Shown piece after piece: positions 27,601 through 42,600 of a stretch of DNA of 64,000 bases. The stretch comes from Gymnorhina tibicen. Its lineage: Eukaryota; Chordata; Aves; Passeriformes; Artamidae. The notes under the pieces are model-generated. The model ran no database searches, was not told the origin of the DNA, and saw only the letters and a program-made list of their open reading frames with translations. The position numbers were made by a program, and so were the translations under genes. The stretch covers positions 187,825 through 251,824 of the forward strand of contig VXAZ01008272.1 in NCBI GenBank assembly GCA_013399875.1. Reading direction: 5' to 3'. The first letter of the stretch is position 1. Every line of letters begins with the position of its first letter.

Positions 27601-30600
27601 AACTGAAAGTTGAAAGTTGATATACAGGCACATGGGACAGAAAAACGTGACGCCTGACATTACCATTTGCATTCTAATGTTTGCACCCAAAACTCTACTG
27701 AATATGTGGACAGAAAATAACTTCTAGAACTTTCTTCCCTTTTCTTTTTTTTTCTTTTAATTTATTTAAAGATTCTAGTAGAAAGTTCCTCTGTGAGGAA
27801 ATAGGAATTTTCATACAGACTCAAGCTGGCAGTGTTCCTCTTACTGGCACAATGCATTTGGGTGATTTTTATAATATCCCAAATTACAGCTTTGTAGAAT
27901 TTCTCCAAATGTTTATGTTTGGGCTGATGTATGTTGGGAGAACATTACAAATACTGTTTTTCAAAGAAGCATCATAACCAAATATTCCTGTTCCAACATC
28001 AACAGAGTTGAATAGACTTCTCTTATTCATTTTTCATAATCATTTGTGTTTCTTGGACAGTGCACTTACACTTTGCCACTAGCAATGTGCCTGCAGTAGC
28101 AACTTTTCCTTTTGGAAGTAAGGAACTATTAATAAGAATCTGCTTCTATTAAGATAACTCCTTTGAATAAATTACATTCGTGTCTCTTTATGTCTTGTAT
28201 TTTAAAGAAAGGTATGAACTAATTTATCCAAAATCATGAGATACTTGTCTAAAACTCCTAAGCAGCACTTTCAGGTGCTGTGCAAATTTTCTCAGGAGAG
28301 TTTTACTACACAAATTATATCAGTAACAGCAAGATCTTCACTCTACTAGAAATTCATCAAGCTAAAAATATTTAGAACTAATGCTGGTATACGAAGTGAT
28401 GATTGACATCAAACCAATAACAGTCTATGTACTACAGTGTACAATTTATATCCTCTATTTAAAAAGTCATAGATCTGTCATGGACCAAATATCACTGACC
28501 TTTATCATATTTCTGTAACAAACAATATCACTTAGCTACATCACACTGATAAAATTCTATTCTATGGGAAGTACTCTTAAACAGATTATGGTGAGACTAA
28601 GCATGAAAGAGAAACATTTAATCACATATTATGACAATAACTGTCCTACCAGAATGATTGATTAGCTTATAAGGTTTTATAAACACAGAAAATAACCTTT
28701 AACTTGGTTGTAAAATGAACATGTCTGTGCAGAAAAATGTCTGTGCAGAAAAATGGATGCTGCATTACATTGTTATAAAAATGTGTTTATGATACTATTA
28801 ACAAGTTCAATTTCATCTGTGAACCCCCACAACACAGAAGAGAACCACTACAGCTTCTATGAAAGAACACAAAAAGAAAACAGACTCCATTCTCACAGCT
28901 ATTTGAAACACAGTTTGCAGTCCCAAGTACAGGCTTAGAAAGACCAGAACACACATAACCCTTTAAAGTCATGTCCTTATTACTGCTTTTGAATCAAGCA
29001 CTGCATAAACCAAACTGCTTTTTGGAAGGTAGTGTAAATTGCTGAATAATACTAACTTTGAAAAAAAAAACTTCCAAATTCTCTTTAGATAGAAATAGTT
29101 GCTGCACTTCTTCAGTGTGGCTGTAGCTGCTGCTTTATACATATTTCTTTCTATTCAGTGTCAGCGGAAAGGGTATTATTGGTAGGTTTGTTTCAGTGAG
29201 CCACTTGGTCTCAGTGTCACACAAAGAACTCTTTGTGGGATCACAGATTAGCATTAGGGCAGGCAGCCAAGAGAGATGAAAGGAGGATAAGTACACTAAG
29301 GGTGTACATTTGCACTCATCAAACACCCCAGGGAAAAAAATGAAGAAAAAAATCCATGTAATGCATCATTTCAGTAGTTGTCCTCTATTCCTTAGTTTCT
29401 AAAAAAGTGCTTTTAGTGGAAGTTCTAGCAATGTGCAGTTTTACTCTGGCACTTCAAGTCACAGAGTCTTACCAATAGGAAGTATTACCTCAGCACTGAG
29501 ATCAAGTAGTATTTTAACATTCAGTTACAGCAATATTGTTCAAGAGAGAGGCAGGTATATTTGTATCTTGACAGAGGAGACATGTTTAGACTGTACCATT
29601 AGGTACCAAAAAACTTTACTGCACTAGAGTGTACATTTAGATAAAAGGATGAAAAGATAATTCAGAATAACCAGCATGTGTGAAAAATGACAAGCAAGCT
29701 GCAATTGTAGAAATCATTGTGAAGAAATATAAAATATTTAAATTATAAAAATCAAGACCAAATATTCTCACAATATATCCATATATCTCTATATCCATAT
29801 ATCTCTAACTACAGCAAATCATCTACATATATTAATAGCAGCCAAAAAGTGCTGAATTCCAAACAGGAAACTGCCTGCAAAGGATGGTATGGATATCTAG
29901 GACTCTGAAGGAATTACTATTCTTTACATAGTCAGGATCTGCAATTCTGTGTAGAAGGATATATATTTTTGGTATAGTAGAGAAAAGATGCAAATGTTGC
30001 ATTAAATATAGAGGTAAATCAGAAGTGGAAGCTAGTTCTGTACAAGGATTAAGGAATAAAGTTAGTACTCTAGGAAACTTCTAATGGGAAACAAAACCTT
30101 GCCCATTTATTTTACCACGTCAGTGCTAAGAATTCATAGAAGATGACTTGCAGCTTATCCTCACTATTTTATCTCTATTTGGAAACTGACATGAAATAAA
30201 TGAATAGCTCAGTCTTCTGTGCACAAATGACCTGCACAACCATCACTATTCACAACTGGCACTTTTTTTGGCAGTCTGAGTAGAAAACCTGAAGATTACA
30301 TTGGCACTGAGTCTAAAATATGCTCTGAAACCAAATGATGGTCTCTTGAGAACACAGCTGAAGTACCTCACAGTGAAGAACAACTAGAACTACCCATGCT
30401 ATTCATAGCCTGTGAGTCCAAGCTTTCTGTTTTCAGCATTGTCAGATTTGCATCATGCTTTATTTGACAACAGTAAGCTTAGGTCCTCGTAAGTTATTAA
30501 AATATATTTGCCAATACAGAAAACACTGTAAAGGCAAAACAGATTATATAATGGGTGCTAGATGAAGGACTACTCACTTTTGAAAAGTAAATACATATGT

Positions 30601-33600
30601 TTTTTAGGCAGTTAACAGAATAAAAAGAAGAGTGTAAGTAGCAAACAGCAAAGCATTGCTGTTTGGAAATTATCCAAATATAAAAATTATATGTGAGTAT
30701 ATATATAACAAAGCTGTTACTTTAAATACTTTCTTACCTTAGCATTTTCAATGCAAGGACAAAGAGCCCAAGCTGCACTTGCTTGAACATCTGGGTTGGG
30801 ATTTTTCAACAATGACCACAGCAAGCGAACTCCATCTAGACTGTCAATTATCCTATTGCAGAAAAAGACCAAAAAGGGAAAATTAATTATGGAGTATACA
30901 ATGTTGAATCTCAAATTATATCAGTTTGTTTGGAACACTGCTCTAAGAAACACTGGCATGATTTTGACACAGTTTTGCTTTATGCAAGTGCTTGTGTTTT
31001 ATTGTCAGCTAATCACCATCAACATACTCAGTAAACAGTGCCCAGTATAACAGATGGGTGTGAACAAATGATGTAAAGACAGAGTGTTTTCTAACTAAAT
31101 CTCATTAATGTTGTTTATTTTTTCCAGCACTGTCATTCAGAGTTCTTACAGAAGATAAAGTAAACTACATTATAACCAGAACTCATAAATGTGAAAACAA
31201 GCATGTGACTTTTTAACGATCTGCATGCAAAGTGAAATCTGAATTTGAGTACACTGGCTTCTTTCATATAGTAACAAATACTTTCCAAAACAAATATTTA
31301 TGCCCAAAACTATGTACTTAACTTTTTATTCAGTCTATGCTTAATGTATTTACTTTGCTCTATGACATATTTTAAAATACTACGTTTCTAATCAAGCATT
31401 AGAAATTAAAATGTTCACACCACAGAGCATCCTTTGTTGGGCACGAATAATGTGCAACTTGTTTCCCATATGTTCCTTACTAACAAGACTAACACTGAGC
31501 ACTATGTTATAACTACTTAAACATACTGTAATCAAAGTATCCTCATGACTAGCTGAGAAATGAATTATCATCAGAATCATCTCTACACCCTCTGTGTTAT
31601 GTTTACATATTGATCAGGCTTGGGGATCATAACTTCACATTAGGTTCCAGTGAATACCCTAAATAGAAAGGAAGGTCAAACAAAACTTAATAGCCTTTAC
31701 TAACATGCCTTTTTTCAAAAAACTGTGTTAAACTCAAAGGAGATGAGCTGGTCGAAGAAAAGCAAGTACACCTTCATTGTCTAACCTCAAAAGTAAAAAA
31801 TTCAGTTGCATACAATGTGTTTGTATCTTTAACTGTAAATACAAGAGAATTCAAAACACATTTTTAAGAGAGCTTAAAAACAGCAGATAAAGCATGTCAT
31901 TTGTGTTCACTATTTATGCTTGCCAGGAAATTTTAAAACTAACTATAAAATGAACTTTGTATGTAATTCTATCACCATTTGAAGCAGAAAAAATAAATAA
32001 GGACATGAAGTCTGTCTAAAATAAGCAAGGACTTTATTCATAACATTTTTATGCAAACTGGTTAAACAACTATGTTTTTCAAAATAATACTTTTTAAACA
32101 AAGTTACGGTTAAGCTAAAAATCCCTAAGTTTTTTAAGATATGCCAGTTTCAGTATAGCTTATTTTACACACTCAGCTCCAAATCAACTGCAAGAAAATC
32201 GTCATTCAAGGGACAAATTCAGAAGTCTTAACAAAATAAAACAGCATGAACACAAACTACACAATTACACATATATGTTCACATAGTAAGGATGACTTAA
32301 GTAAAAGCTTCAAAACAAACTTTTAAGTCCCTCCAAACCCCAAACACTTTTATGCAATTTTAACATTACTCTCCTGTCATTTCAGAAAGTGCAAAGATTT
32401 TTTTCCTGTATTGGAATTAATTAAAAAAGAACTCATGAATCTTTCCTCTAGTGAAGCAGAGTACTGATCATTTACCAACATGAGGTACTTCCTCCCAAGA
32501 GGGACTAAATATAAATGACCCAGCTCCAACAAGTATATAAAAATCAAGAGATAGAAGCCAAACACTGAGCTCAGAATTTTCCACCACACTTAAGAAAACA
32601 ACCTCTAGGCTGATTTATCTTTCCTTTCTATTTTTTTTAAAGCTTCCTTTTCAATTGAAAGTTTACTTTCATTTTCTTTTCAGTTTTTTTGTCTTCTCTT
32701 CAGTGTTTCAAGGTAAACTTGACTCATTCTATCGTTATTTTTCTGAAGAAGTGTTTTGCCTTTTGCTTAAAGACCAGAAAGACCAGTTGTCTTAGATCAA
32801 CAGAACCTAGCTCAGAATACTGAAAGTATAGTTCTCTGACCATTCAGCATGCATAATATTAAACTAGGAAACAGTAGCAACAAAATAATAAAATCTCCAA
32901 ATTACATTGTTCATCACTGATTACTTGCAGTTACACTAGATTAACAAAAATAAAAAGAACTCTACATACAGGAATGATGCTCTTAAATTCTCATTCTGGA
33001 AGAATTATCATTGTGTAATCACCATGCAAGCACAAACCTTGTTATTTTCATCTTGCTAAGAACATACATTTGCCAATCTAGAAAGCACTGCTAAGGAGTT
33101 CAATTTTTTAATCTTCTTATGAGTTCACTGCACAATCCAGCAGATGAAGAAAATGGGTGCTGAATGAGCGTATTTGCCTTAACAGCAAAGGGAACACTAA
33201 AATAAATGGTCCTGAAAAATGTTTCCTCTATAAAAGGGCTTAGACATTAATTTCCTTCCTATGTAAAAATTCCTTCTTAAAGCTGACAAAAATACACATT
33301 CAGTTTTCTTTACAAATAAACAAAGAAAGAGAGAGGAAAATAGACCTGTAATCTTGAAAATTTTAGCTTTGATGACATTATGCTAAACAATATTATGATT
33401 TGCTTTTGTATATAGTTTTTGTATCTAATTTTCTTCTTAAAACGTATTATAATATTACTAGCAGGATGCGGTAATAAAGCTTCTTACCACAATAAATACA
33501 AGCAAATATAAAATTTACTTTGGTTGGCATTCAGTTCTGTATTCATTCATAGTTAGCACATTATTCACTCTGTGGTTTCAGTCACTTAGAAGATGTATTT

Positions 33601-36600
33601 TATAATAATTTGTTGATATTCTGATGATAAAATTAAACTACAGTAGAATCTGGAGCAAGCAACTACTCATGGGACTGTTAAAAGACAGGTTTTTTAATAA
33701 AAATGTAAAACATTTTCTTTGAAAGCTGAATGGAATCTTATAGAAGCTGAAATAATACAATATTTAGTTGATATAAAAATCTTTATTTAATACTTTAATA
33801 TTCAAATATTTAACTACTTTATAAAATAGTTGATCTGCTATTGTATGTATATATGTATATAATGTATCTAATGTACAGGACATTATTAATAGTCAAAATC
33901 TTAACAGGCATGAAACTCACCCAAAGTAGAAATGTAAACTCTATTATAAGTAATTGCCACTTGGTCCTTCACTGTAACTACATAACAATATATAAATATG
34001 TGAGTTCAAAAGCAAGAGCCCAGTTTCTATTCCTTAGTATAGCAAAGGCATCTCTCAATAGAACTGGACCACATCTTCTAATTCAAAGCCCTCTGCCACA
34101 GACTGATCTTACTTGATCACTGATATAATTTAGAATAGGTGTAGATTATTCTGCTCCTCAAAATAACTAAAAGAAGTTGCAATGGCAGTTAGAACTGGCA
34201 CTCCTGTCATGTGCTCCTGTGCTGGCCAGACATGATTAGAGCAGAGGTGAAGGGATATATTCAGCTGGCATCATCATTCCTACCAAAAGGCAACTGCAAG
34301 GTGTAAGACCAAGACATCTTCCTGCTTCCAACACAGAACATATGTATGGTGTGCATAGAATAGGTCTTATGGGCAAATAATTTTAATGCAATTAAACCCA
34401 TTCAGAGATGTCTGCAATTTTTAGTTTACAGTGAATTGGTATTTGCTATTTGACCAGTGCAGATTGGTCAATTTAAGATAATTTTCTTAATTACTTTTGT
34501 TGTCTGATCACAGGCAACAGTTGCTTAATGAAGACTTTTCACATTATTTAAGAATCTCAATATCATTATATCATTGAACAGTATGAGCAAGATGTGGCTT
34601 ACAATTCTAGAAATTTACTTTGGTTTTTTTAATGTATCTGAAATTAGCAAAGCTTTTAATCTGAAATAGTACTTCTCTTTCAAATTAAAACTTAATATTG
34701 AACATTTCCAGTAGAAATGTCAACATGAATTGCTTAAATACACATGCATACACATGGCCTAGACATCTGTTTGTCATATCTATCATCTTTCTCTGTTACA
34801 ATGTTACTTACCAGAACTTTGAGAACTTCAGTTTAATTGCCTGCCAATTTAGACCACAAATACAAATGTAAATAAACAAAATTATACTGACTCTGTATTG
34901 TGCTCACTGGTAAGATTACAGGGTTTAATTCTGTCAGAATGTAATCTCATCTTTTTTGAAACCACAATTTAGCATTTTTCTTAAAACTTTCACTAGTTGC
35001 TGCTGACTGCTTTGATAAATAGTATTATATACCAATGACTCAAACTCCATCTGCTTCACTAAAATAATTGTACATTTTAGTTTATAAGATTCTAAGCTCT
35101 CAGTTTTGAATCCCAGTGATGCAATCTATGGATTTTCAAATGGAAAGGGCAAATGAAAATCTAGTCAGGTAAAGAATAAGCACTAGTACTTTGTTTTTAG
35201 TAAAAGAAAATGAATAACTTATAAAAAGTTCCTCAAAAAGATAAATATACATAAAAAATGTACAGCAGCATCTCTGTCAGTGTTGGTACAGCAGATCAAG
35301 TATGGAGAACAGCTTCATGCTGTCTACACAAGAGTAAGGAAGTTCAGTCACATAATTATGTTGGGTTTTTTAGATAAGTTATTTTTGGCTGTGAGAGAAG
35401 CTGGCTGCTGTTTTTTATTTTAAATAGCTCAATAGAGTCAGTAGGAATCACTTAATTGTTTCAAGTTGCCTTGAAGTCAAGGATTGGTGCAGAAAAGTAA
35501 CACTAGTGTACCTTTCATTCAGTAGTTGCAAGAGTCACAGTGTGAACTAGGAAACATGGCAGAAATAAAATATATAAAAGACATACAGAAGATGTAGATT
35601 CACCTATTCACCTATTAGTCTCTCTGTCAGTGCAAGCTTCCTCCATGGAACGTAAGACAATTGTGTAGTATCTCCCTCAGAATTTAACTGCACTGCTTCA
35701 TAGATCATTCTCAGCTTTTTCTAGTCCATAATGACATTTTATTTCTTATATTAATAACAACCTCTTCATTACATATCCTTGAATCATTTACAGAAATTAT
35801 GTGACCTCCACTCTTGGTCTGTATGGTCTTCACATACCTGCCGCTGCAAGGATAAGCACATTCAAAGCAGAAGACTGCTCAACTGAGTATTTAGTCTCTA
35901 AGCCACACTTCGTTGAACATACTTGCAGCTAATGAAACTAAGAATAAATCTGAAAATTTTCAGTCCTCATGAGGGCTTAAATTTTTCTACATATGAAAGT
36001 CAATGATAGCAGAATCCAGGAAAATCATCATAATTTTCAAAGTTTCTATAATGCCAACTAAAAAAAGTTACACTGCAAACAGAGCCTGTCCGTACCACAC
36101 GACAAAAAAACCCCAAGCCTCAAGACCTGCAAGCCAAATTTGGCAGGACAAAGGCAGTAGAGAAGAACTTATTAGCTAGAACCTCTCAAACCATTCTGAG
36201 AAAGAAGTGATTATGAAATAAAAAAATGTAATAGGGATCCAGCTGCATGAATCTGAAATACCATAAACAGCTAAGTATCAACCTGCTGCAACAGAAAACT
36301 CTCATCACCTGTATATACTTACAGGCTACAAGTGGCTTTGCTTTGCTTCTTTCTGGAAGGCAATCTTGGCACATTTCCACGCCCTTGTTAAGATGTGTCT
36401 TTTTGGTTAAGAACTTTAGAAAATGTTTACAGAAAGAGACTGAACACCACCGTAGTTTCTAACAAGGCTATTTACAGTTTTAGGCTCCAATTTTGTAAAT
36501 GGAAAAGAGTCATACTACAGACTGTGTGTGTGTATTTCATGTCTTTGGTGACTTGTTCTTCCCCAAAAGGAGAGCACTTTGGATGAGGAGATGAGAAGAT

Positions 36601-39600
36601 ACAATTTCAACTTCTGCTGTACTGGTCTGAGAGGAGAAGGGAGAGGAATGGACATAAATTTTTTTCTTTTTCTTGGCTTTTTTTTGAGAGAGAAGTGGGG
36701 GTCAGTGGTGTGTGGGGAGGTTGCTTGTAAGTGCCCTGTGAGAGGTAGAGCACTCAATCAAGGAAATCATTTAAACATATGAACAGTTACACTGCTGTCA
36801 ATGTTTTAACTAAGCATTATTTTTAAACATTTTGCTGAATTAGTATTAAATTTATCCACACTTGGATGAATCATGCTCGGGGAAAAATACAGCAGCACTA
36901 TCTCTTCTAGTACTACAAGCATAGCTAGCACAATACATCAGGTACATGGCACAGCCTTGCTAATACCAATTTTTGTGTAACTTTTTTTCGTAGTAGCAAA
37001 AAGTATATTCTACACTTATTTAAAATCTTGCTTAATTGCTGATGTTTTGAAATACTTTTATAAACACTTCTAAAGTTGAGAACTTCAACAGAGAATGTTT
37101 TATATGAACCAAATTCAACATTTGATTCCTTTGTTCATTCTTTATAAACTCTAAAATATAAATTTTGTCCCAAAGCTGTACTTTCTCCTTCTTAAAGACA
37201 AGACAGACTTTCTTCTATCAAAATTTTAGCAGCAACTTGGATTTTTTTTTAATGCTTATACTGAACACATTCCAGTATGAAGCTGTCCATACTGGATACT
37301 ACAAATGACAGTTCTGAATACTGGAGTATGTCTGAAATTTTATAAATATCAATTTATATTAATTGGCATTTAGTTTCTCAGTATTTGCAATGCTAACTCT
37401 CTTAGGTTAATACCTTATGCTAAAGGCTGATTTTTAGTGAGAAATGTCATTAAAATTACTTCATTTATTTATACGTTTATGCTACATGGCTAACTGCTCA
37501 TACAACCCATGTTTACGGTTGTGTACCATCCAGCCTTTTGCCACTGGGTGACAGCCAAAGCATGAAAACAAAAGCCCTATTCAGGAAAAGAATTCCCTGC
37601 ACTGCTATATGAATATCAAGTGAATTATGCAAATCAGAACAGGAGGAGCTTAATAAAACTCTCTTTCTGACCTCCCTTATGTATAAGGAGGGAAATATGC
37701 TGAGAAACCTGAAGCAAATATCCTGTAAGAGAACAGTAAATGCAGCAAATGCCGACCTCAACATTAACTGAAACACTTCATCATAAAACTCAATGATCTT
37801 TGTCATTTGTACAAATCTACATCACAAAATCAAAGATAGTCTTTTTCTTTGGTTTTGCAAGGGAATAAGGCAAGAAAAGGGTCCAAAACTGTTTGAGTTC
37901 ACAAAAGGAATGATGGAGAGGGACAAAAGAGATATACAACACAAGTAATACTCTACTACAAAAAACATTAAATTTATTTTCATGACAGTAAATGTGTACA
38001 TTTCCCCTTAGAATAAATTTCTCTAATTTAGGCTATTTTTAATGACTTGAGAACACATGTAAAAAGAGAAGGTAAAACACGGACCTATCATGCTGCACTT
38101 CAAAATGGTGCTTTGTAACTTTGAGTTTCAACTTTAACAAAAATCAATTCCTAAAGGTTTATTTGATTTTTCTCAAAATGCAAAAGCCTTACATTCTTAT
38201 ATATTTTTCCTTAATAACTTTTTTTATCTATACCACATTTACAGTAGGTTGTAACTAACCCACACAGTTCTGTAAAAAGCAAAAAGTAAAATATCTTTTA
38301 AGTCAGATTAGAATCGACTATATTTGCATCAGAATAACTATGTTTTTTTCAATATTTCAAATGCTATGAATATTAATAACTTACATCATATTTTCAGGTT
38401 CCATTGCACAAGCTCCCACTGCTTTGTTGACATTCACAAGTAGTGCCCGATCAGTTGTAGTCAGTAACTTCACTATAGGTGCAATTCCACCACATCTGCG
38501 CACAGTGCTTCGATTTTCTGGCTCTTGGCAACATTCTCCCAGTGCTCCAATGACATTTTTAAGGACCTCTTCAGGCTGATCAGTAAGCAGTGTTACCAAA
38601 GTTTCTACAGTTTTATATTCCTGAAATCTAAAAGACAGCAATAAAACCAAAGCTATTATTTTCAGTATGTTACCACTATAACCTTGATTTTATAATTTCT
38701 GTATTATTATAATTGAAGTACATGTTTTAATTTCTGAATGTAAATCATCTTGTTGAAGAAATCCCAATATGGGTAAACCATTCCAATCACTTATCCTAAG
38801 TGTGACACACAGCCTAATTTCTTACTCTATCTTTCTAACTACATTTCTCTAATTTAGCTGTCTAAGAACCTCCTGAGTAGTTTGAGGGTTTTTTTAAACT
38901 TGACATGTGCATGCAACACCTACAAATAGCTGAAAACAAACCAGAAGACTGGCAATTACTGTGCTATCCTAGCTTCCAGCAGTTTTTCCTGCTATGTTAA
39001 CATTAGCTAGAGTAGTATTGTACCAGATCCTCTTCCACCTCTCTGAACCAAAGGATCACCCTTACTTTTCACTAAACATCAGCTTTTTAGAGACTTTACC
39101 CTGACCAGCTTTATACTTAGTTCAGGCCTAATACGTTGCATTTTCCTGAGGTCAGAACCATAGTTCTAGTACATTACTACAGCACACTGTTAGATTGTAA
39201 TTAAGAAATAAGTTGACAAAAATTTGACTTGACTGCTATATTAATACTTTCCTCATTCTTCATGGAACTTTTGCTACTGAGAATCAAAAATACGGTTTTT
39301 AAAATCTTGGAGGTCCTATCCTACAAAGAGATGTGTGCTAAACGTCAAAAGTTCATCTTTCAGAACAGGACTTTTTCCTCAGTGCTGGAATTATCTTCTA
39401 CGGTTTTTTTTATTTTGTTCAAAACTTAAGAGGATTCTTAACACTTAACAAATACTGCATCTTCCTTTTATACATTTTCTGATACACCTTGACAGTTCCA
39501 TGTGATATATCAAGCTAGATCTAACTTGTATATAATCTAATTATCAGAGAAAATTTCTCTGAGGGTACTGAATTCTCATTTGTGCTTTCCTCCCAGCCCC

Positions 39601-42600
39601 TAGCTTCTGGGAATGTCTGCTTGAGCTACAAAAACTATTTTCCAGGAATTAGTTTCTCATGTGGCTTTTCTTTCATACAAAAAAATATTAGCATTTCTGA
39701 GATTTTTATGGCCGAACTAGATCTGTTTCAATAAAAATTAATCTTTCCAAGATGGATTATCAGCGTAATAATTAGAGTAACTGAGAAAAGAGAAACTTTT
39801 GTTTTTCATCATCCAAACCTTTGCTTAAAGAGAAATTTTCCTCTCTTTGTTCACTGTAATTTGGAAGTATCCCTACAATTAATTTTTTCAAGAGTAAACA
39901 TCAACAGCATGAAAAAAAGAGCAATAAAGTAAGCAAATAATTTTAAAAAGCAACAAAAAACTGATTTTTTGCTCGCATTTCAACTGCTTCACAGATGGAA
40001 CGATGTGAGCTGGCTCTGCCACAGGCAGGCTGGACTCTGACAGAGCTGTGGGCTCGGGCCATCTTGTGTCCAGGAGCAGTACAGCTGCTCCCATGCCCAC
40101 TGCACCCGGAGCGACATGGGCACAGGCACCTGCACCAGCTCAAGGCTGAGCCAGCACAACATCTCAGCAGTGAACCTCAGGTATAGGAAATACTCTGGAG
40201 CACTTTAGAGATAATTAAGTGCTGCTGCAGGAGCCAGCAGGGTTTGTTAGTTCTAGCTTCATGCCAGACTCAGGCTCATCCCTCCAGATCTACTTAGGTG
40301 TTTTCATATTATCCTTGCTCCCTTTTCTTTAGTGCCCTCCCATCTTGAGTTTGGATAGGGTTTACCGCTTGTCAGCACTATGTAACACATGAATTCAGCT
40401 GGAGCTGTGCCGGGCTAGTAACCTTTGTGGAGCATCAAGCACTTGCCAAAGATATGTGAGTAGCCCAACAAAAATCTGTTTGCAGTTGGACAGAATTATT
40501 GCCTACAGCTATACTAATAAATAAAACAGGCTAGGGCTCATTCTCTAGCCCTGAGGACAAGAAGCACAACATAGCATCCATATGGCTAAAATCTCCTATC
40601 CTCACAATGCAGGGTGGCCTCGCCCATTCTGTCTAATGGGAACAATCTGTTGCCTGCACTGTTCCCAAGAAGTGTCTGGGCATTGTCTGGGAGAGTGCTT
40701 GCTGGCACAGGCCAAACTGTGTAAGGGACTGTGCTGGCAGATAAACAGTATGGCTAATCCTAACACAGAGCCTGAACCCTGAAAGGTTTGGCCCTGTTTA
40801 TTTAACTACAGAGAGAGCCATTCAGTCCATCTCATCACTGATTGATCCAAAATCAGGATACCTCTGCACATACCCAAAGTCCACAGAAAAGAAGGATACA
40901 TCCTAATGAAAAGTTAGCTTACTCTGCAATTCAGAATGTAAAAAGCAGTAGGACAGCAGTAAAGGATGTAAAGACCATAGGTCTGTATACCAACAGTTTG
41001 AGAACTCATTTAGGACAGTAAAAAACCAGAATGTAAAACCTGGAAATCTTCCTAATTTTTATCCAGTCTTTATCTGTCGTATGTGCTTATCCAGCAAGGT
41101 ACACTAAAATTAGGGCAGCAGGAAGATGTTACCACTTACGAATACTCTTTCTAACCTCTCTCATGTATCTTTCATTGTTTTGTACAGAGCAGCATAATTT
41201 CAGCAGGACACTTAGCACATATGCAGTGGAGCCAGCTTCTTTTTTTTAGGTAAGGTGCATGCATCTGATAAATTAATTTTAGATGGGAGGGTAAAGTGTT
41301 CTCAATCATTACGCTGGTCCATGGAAGGTGGAGAGGGACAACTCCTACTGTCACATTCTCAGGTAATTACTCAGGACCCTGGTACTGAGAGGTTGCTGGT
41401 ACCTACAGTAGGACTCTCATCAGTTAATTCCACGCATTTAGAAGCTGGGTCTCCAGACTAAGTTACTTTTCTGAGCCCCTTCTGTAGTCAAGAAGAGAGG
41501 CACGTAGGCTAATTATCCTAGACTCCAGCATATTTCTAATATGTATTAGATATCTATCCTACAACGAGATAATTTGGTTTCTGTCTCTCTTGATGTAAAA
41601 TGTTAAGGTTAAGTGTACTACGTACTCTCTCTACCATGCAGCAGTGATTCTGGCTTGTAAGCTACAAGACAGGAGGGGGGATATCAGATACAGCCACGTG
41701 TGAAATGTTTAGTATGTGCTAGTACACCTCCTGACTCATGTCCTATAGCTTAACTAGAGGCACCACTTGTCTCCATTGACTGTTAAGATTCTAGGAACTT
41801 AACACTGTACCCTGATGAGGTCAGGTGGCAATTTCTTAAGTACTATAAAACGCAAGTTGAAAGTGCAACGGATTATAAGGACTGATTATGAAGAATCACG
41901 ACACAACAGTTTTGTAAACAATAGAGGCCCATAAAATCAAGACATGATAATGTAATAAATGCTTGTAAAATTAAATTGTTACTTTAACACATTTTCTCTA
42001 CTGATTGCACATTTCCAGATTGCTCCTGTCACAGCTGCCAAAAGTTGTTTGTTTTCACTGTTATCAAGCAGAACAGATAGTGGTTGTAGACCTTCATGTT
42101 TTCTAACCAGGTCACGTATTTCTTCATCTTCTGCACACTATAAAAAAAACAATTAAATGTATATATTATGTAAAAATGTGTAAAATGATGTCTTCAAAAG
42201 CTAGCTGTATTAAATTGTAACTAGTAAAAGCTAATAGAAAAGAAAACATAAATATTATATTCAAGTATCTGAATATGTTAACAACTCACTAAGAGAGTTT
42301 GACAGTAAACTGCTCCTGTATATGCAGCAGTGCTTGTACTGTCACACTGACCACTTTAGGGGCAAACAAACAAAAAAACCAAAACAGCTCTATGCACAGT
42401 ATGCTTTACCTCTCTCCACTGGTTACCTGTGCAACTTATGGGTTGCACACAAGAAGAGCAAGTAGGAACCCAATCATAATATTAAATATGCAGCTAAAAT
42501 ATTCACAACATTTCTATAATTTTTTACACATTAGAGAAATAGTGAAATTACGAAAATTTAAAACTGACAATGACATGAAAACAAAGGGCCAATGCTGTTT

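Larger units (their letters stand above)
19399..30737 (-). other. ODAD2: ODAD2 intron, 11.3 kb
   Basis: This is AT-rich sequence between the donor GTAAGA at 30737 and the acceptor at 19399. It holds a fossil CR1 (20043-20475), a possible alternative terminal exon (20702-20982), a more GC-rich patch of unknown origin (about 25900-26420), a short 16-17 bp tandem duplication (28722-28753) and an ATATCC/ATCTCT simple stretch (29771-29810). No other gene is supported; the open frames are short and in random positions. Confidence 0.85.
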
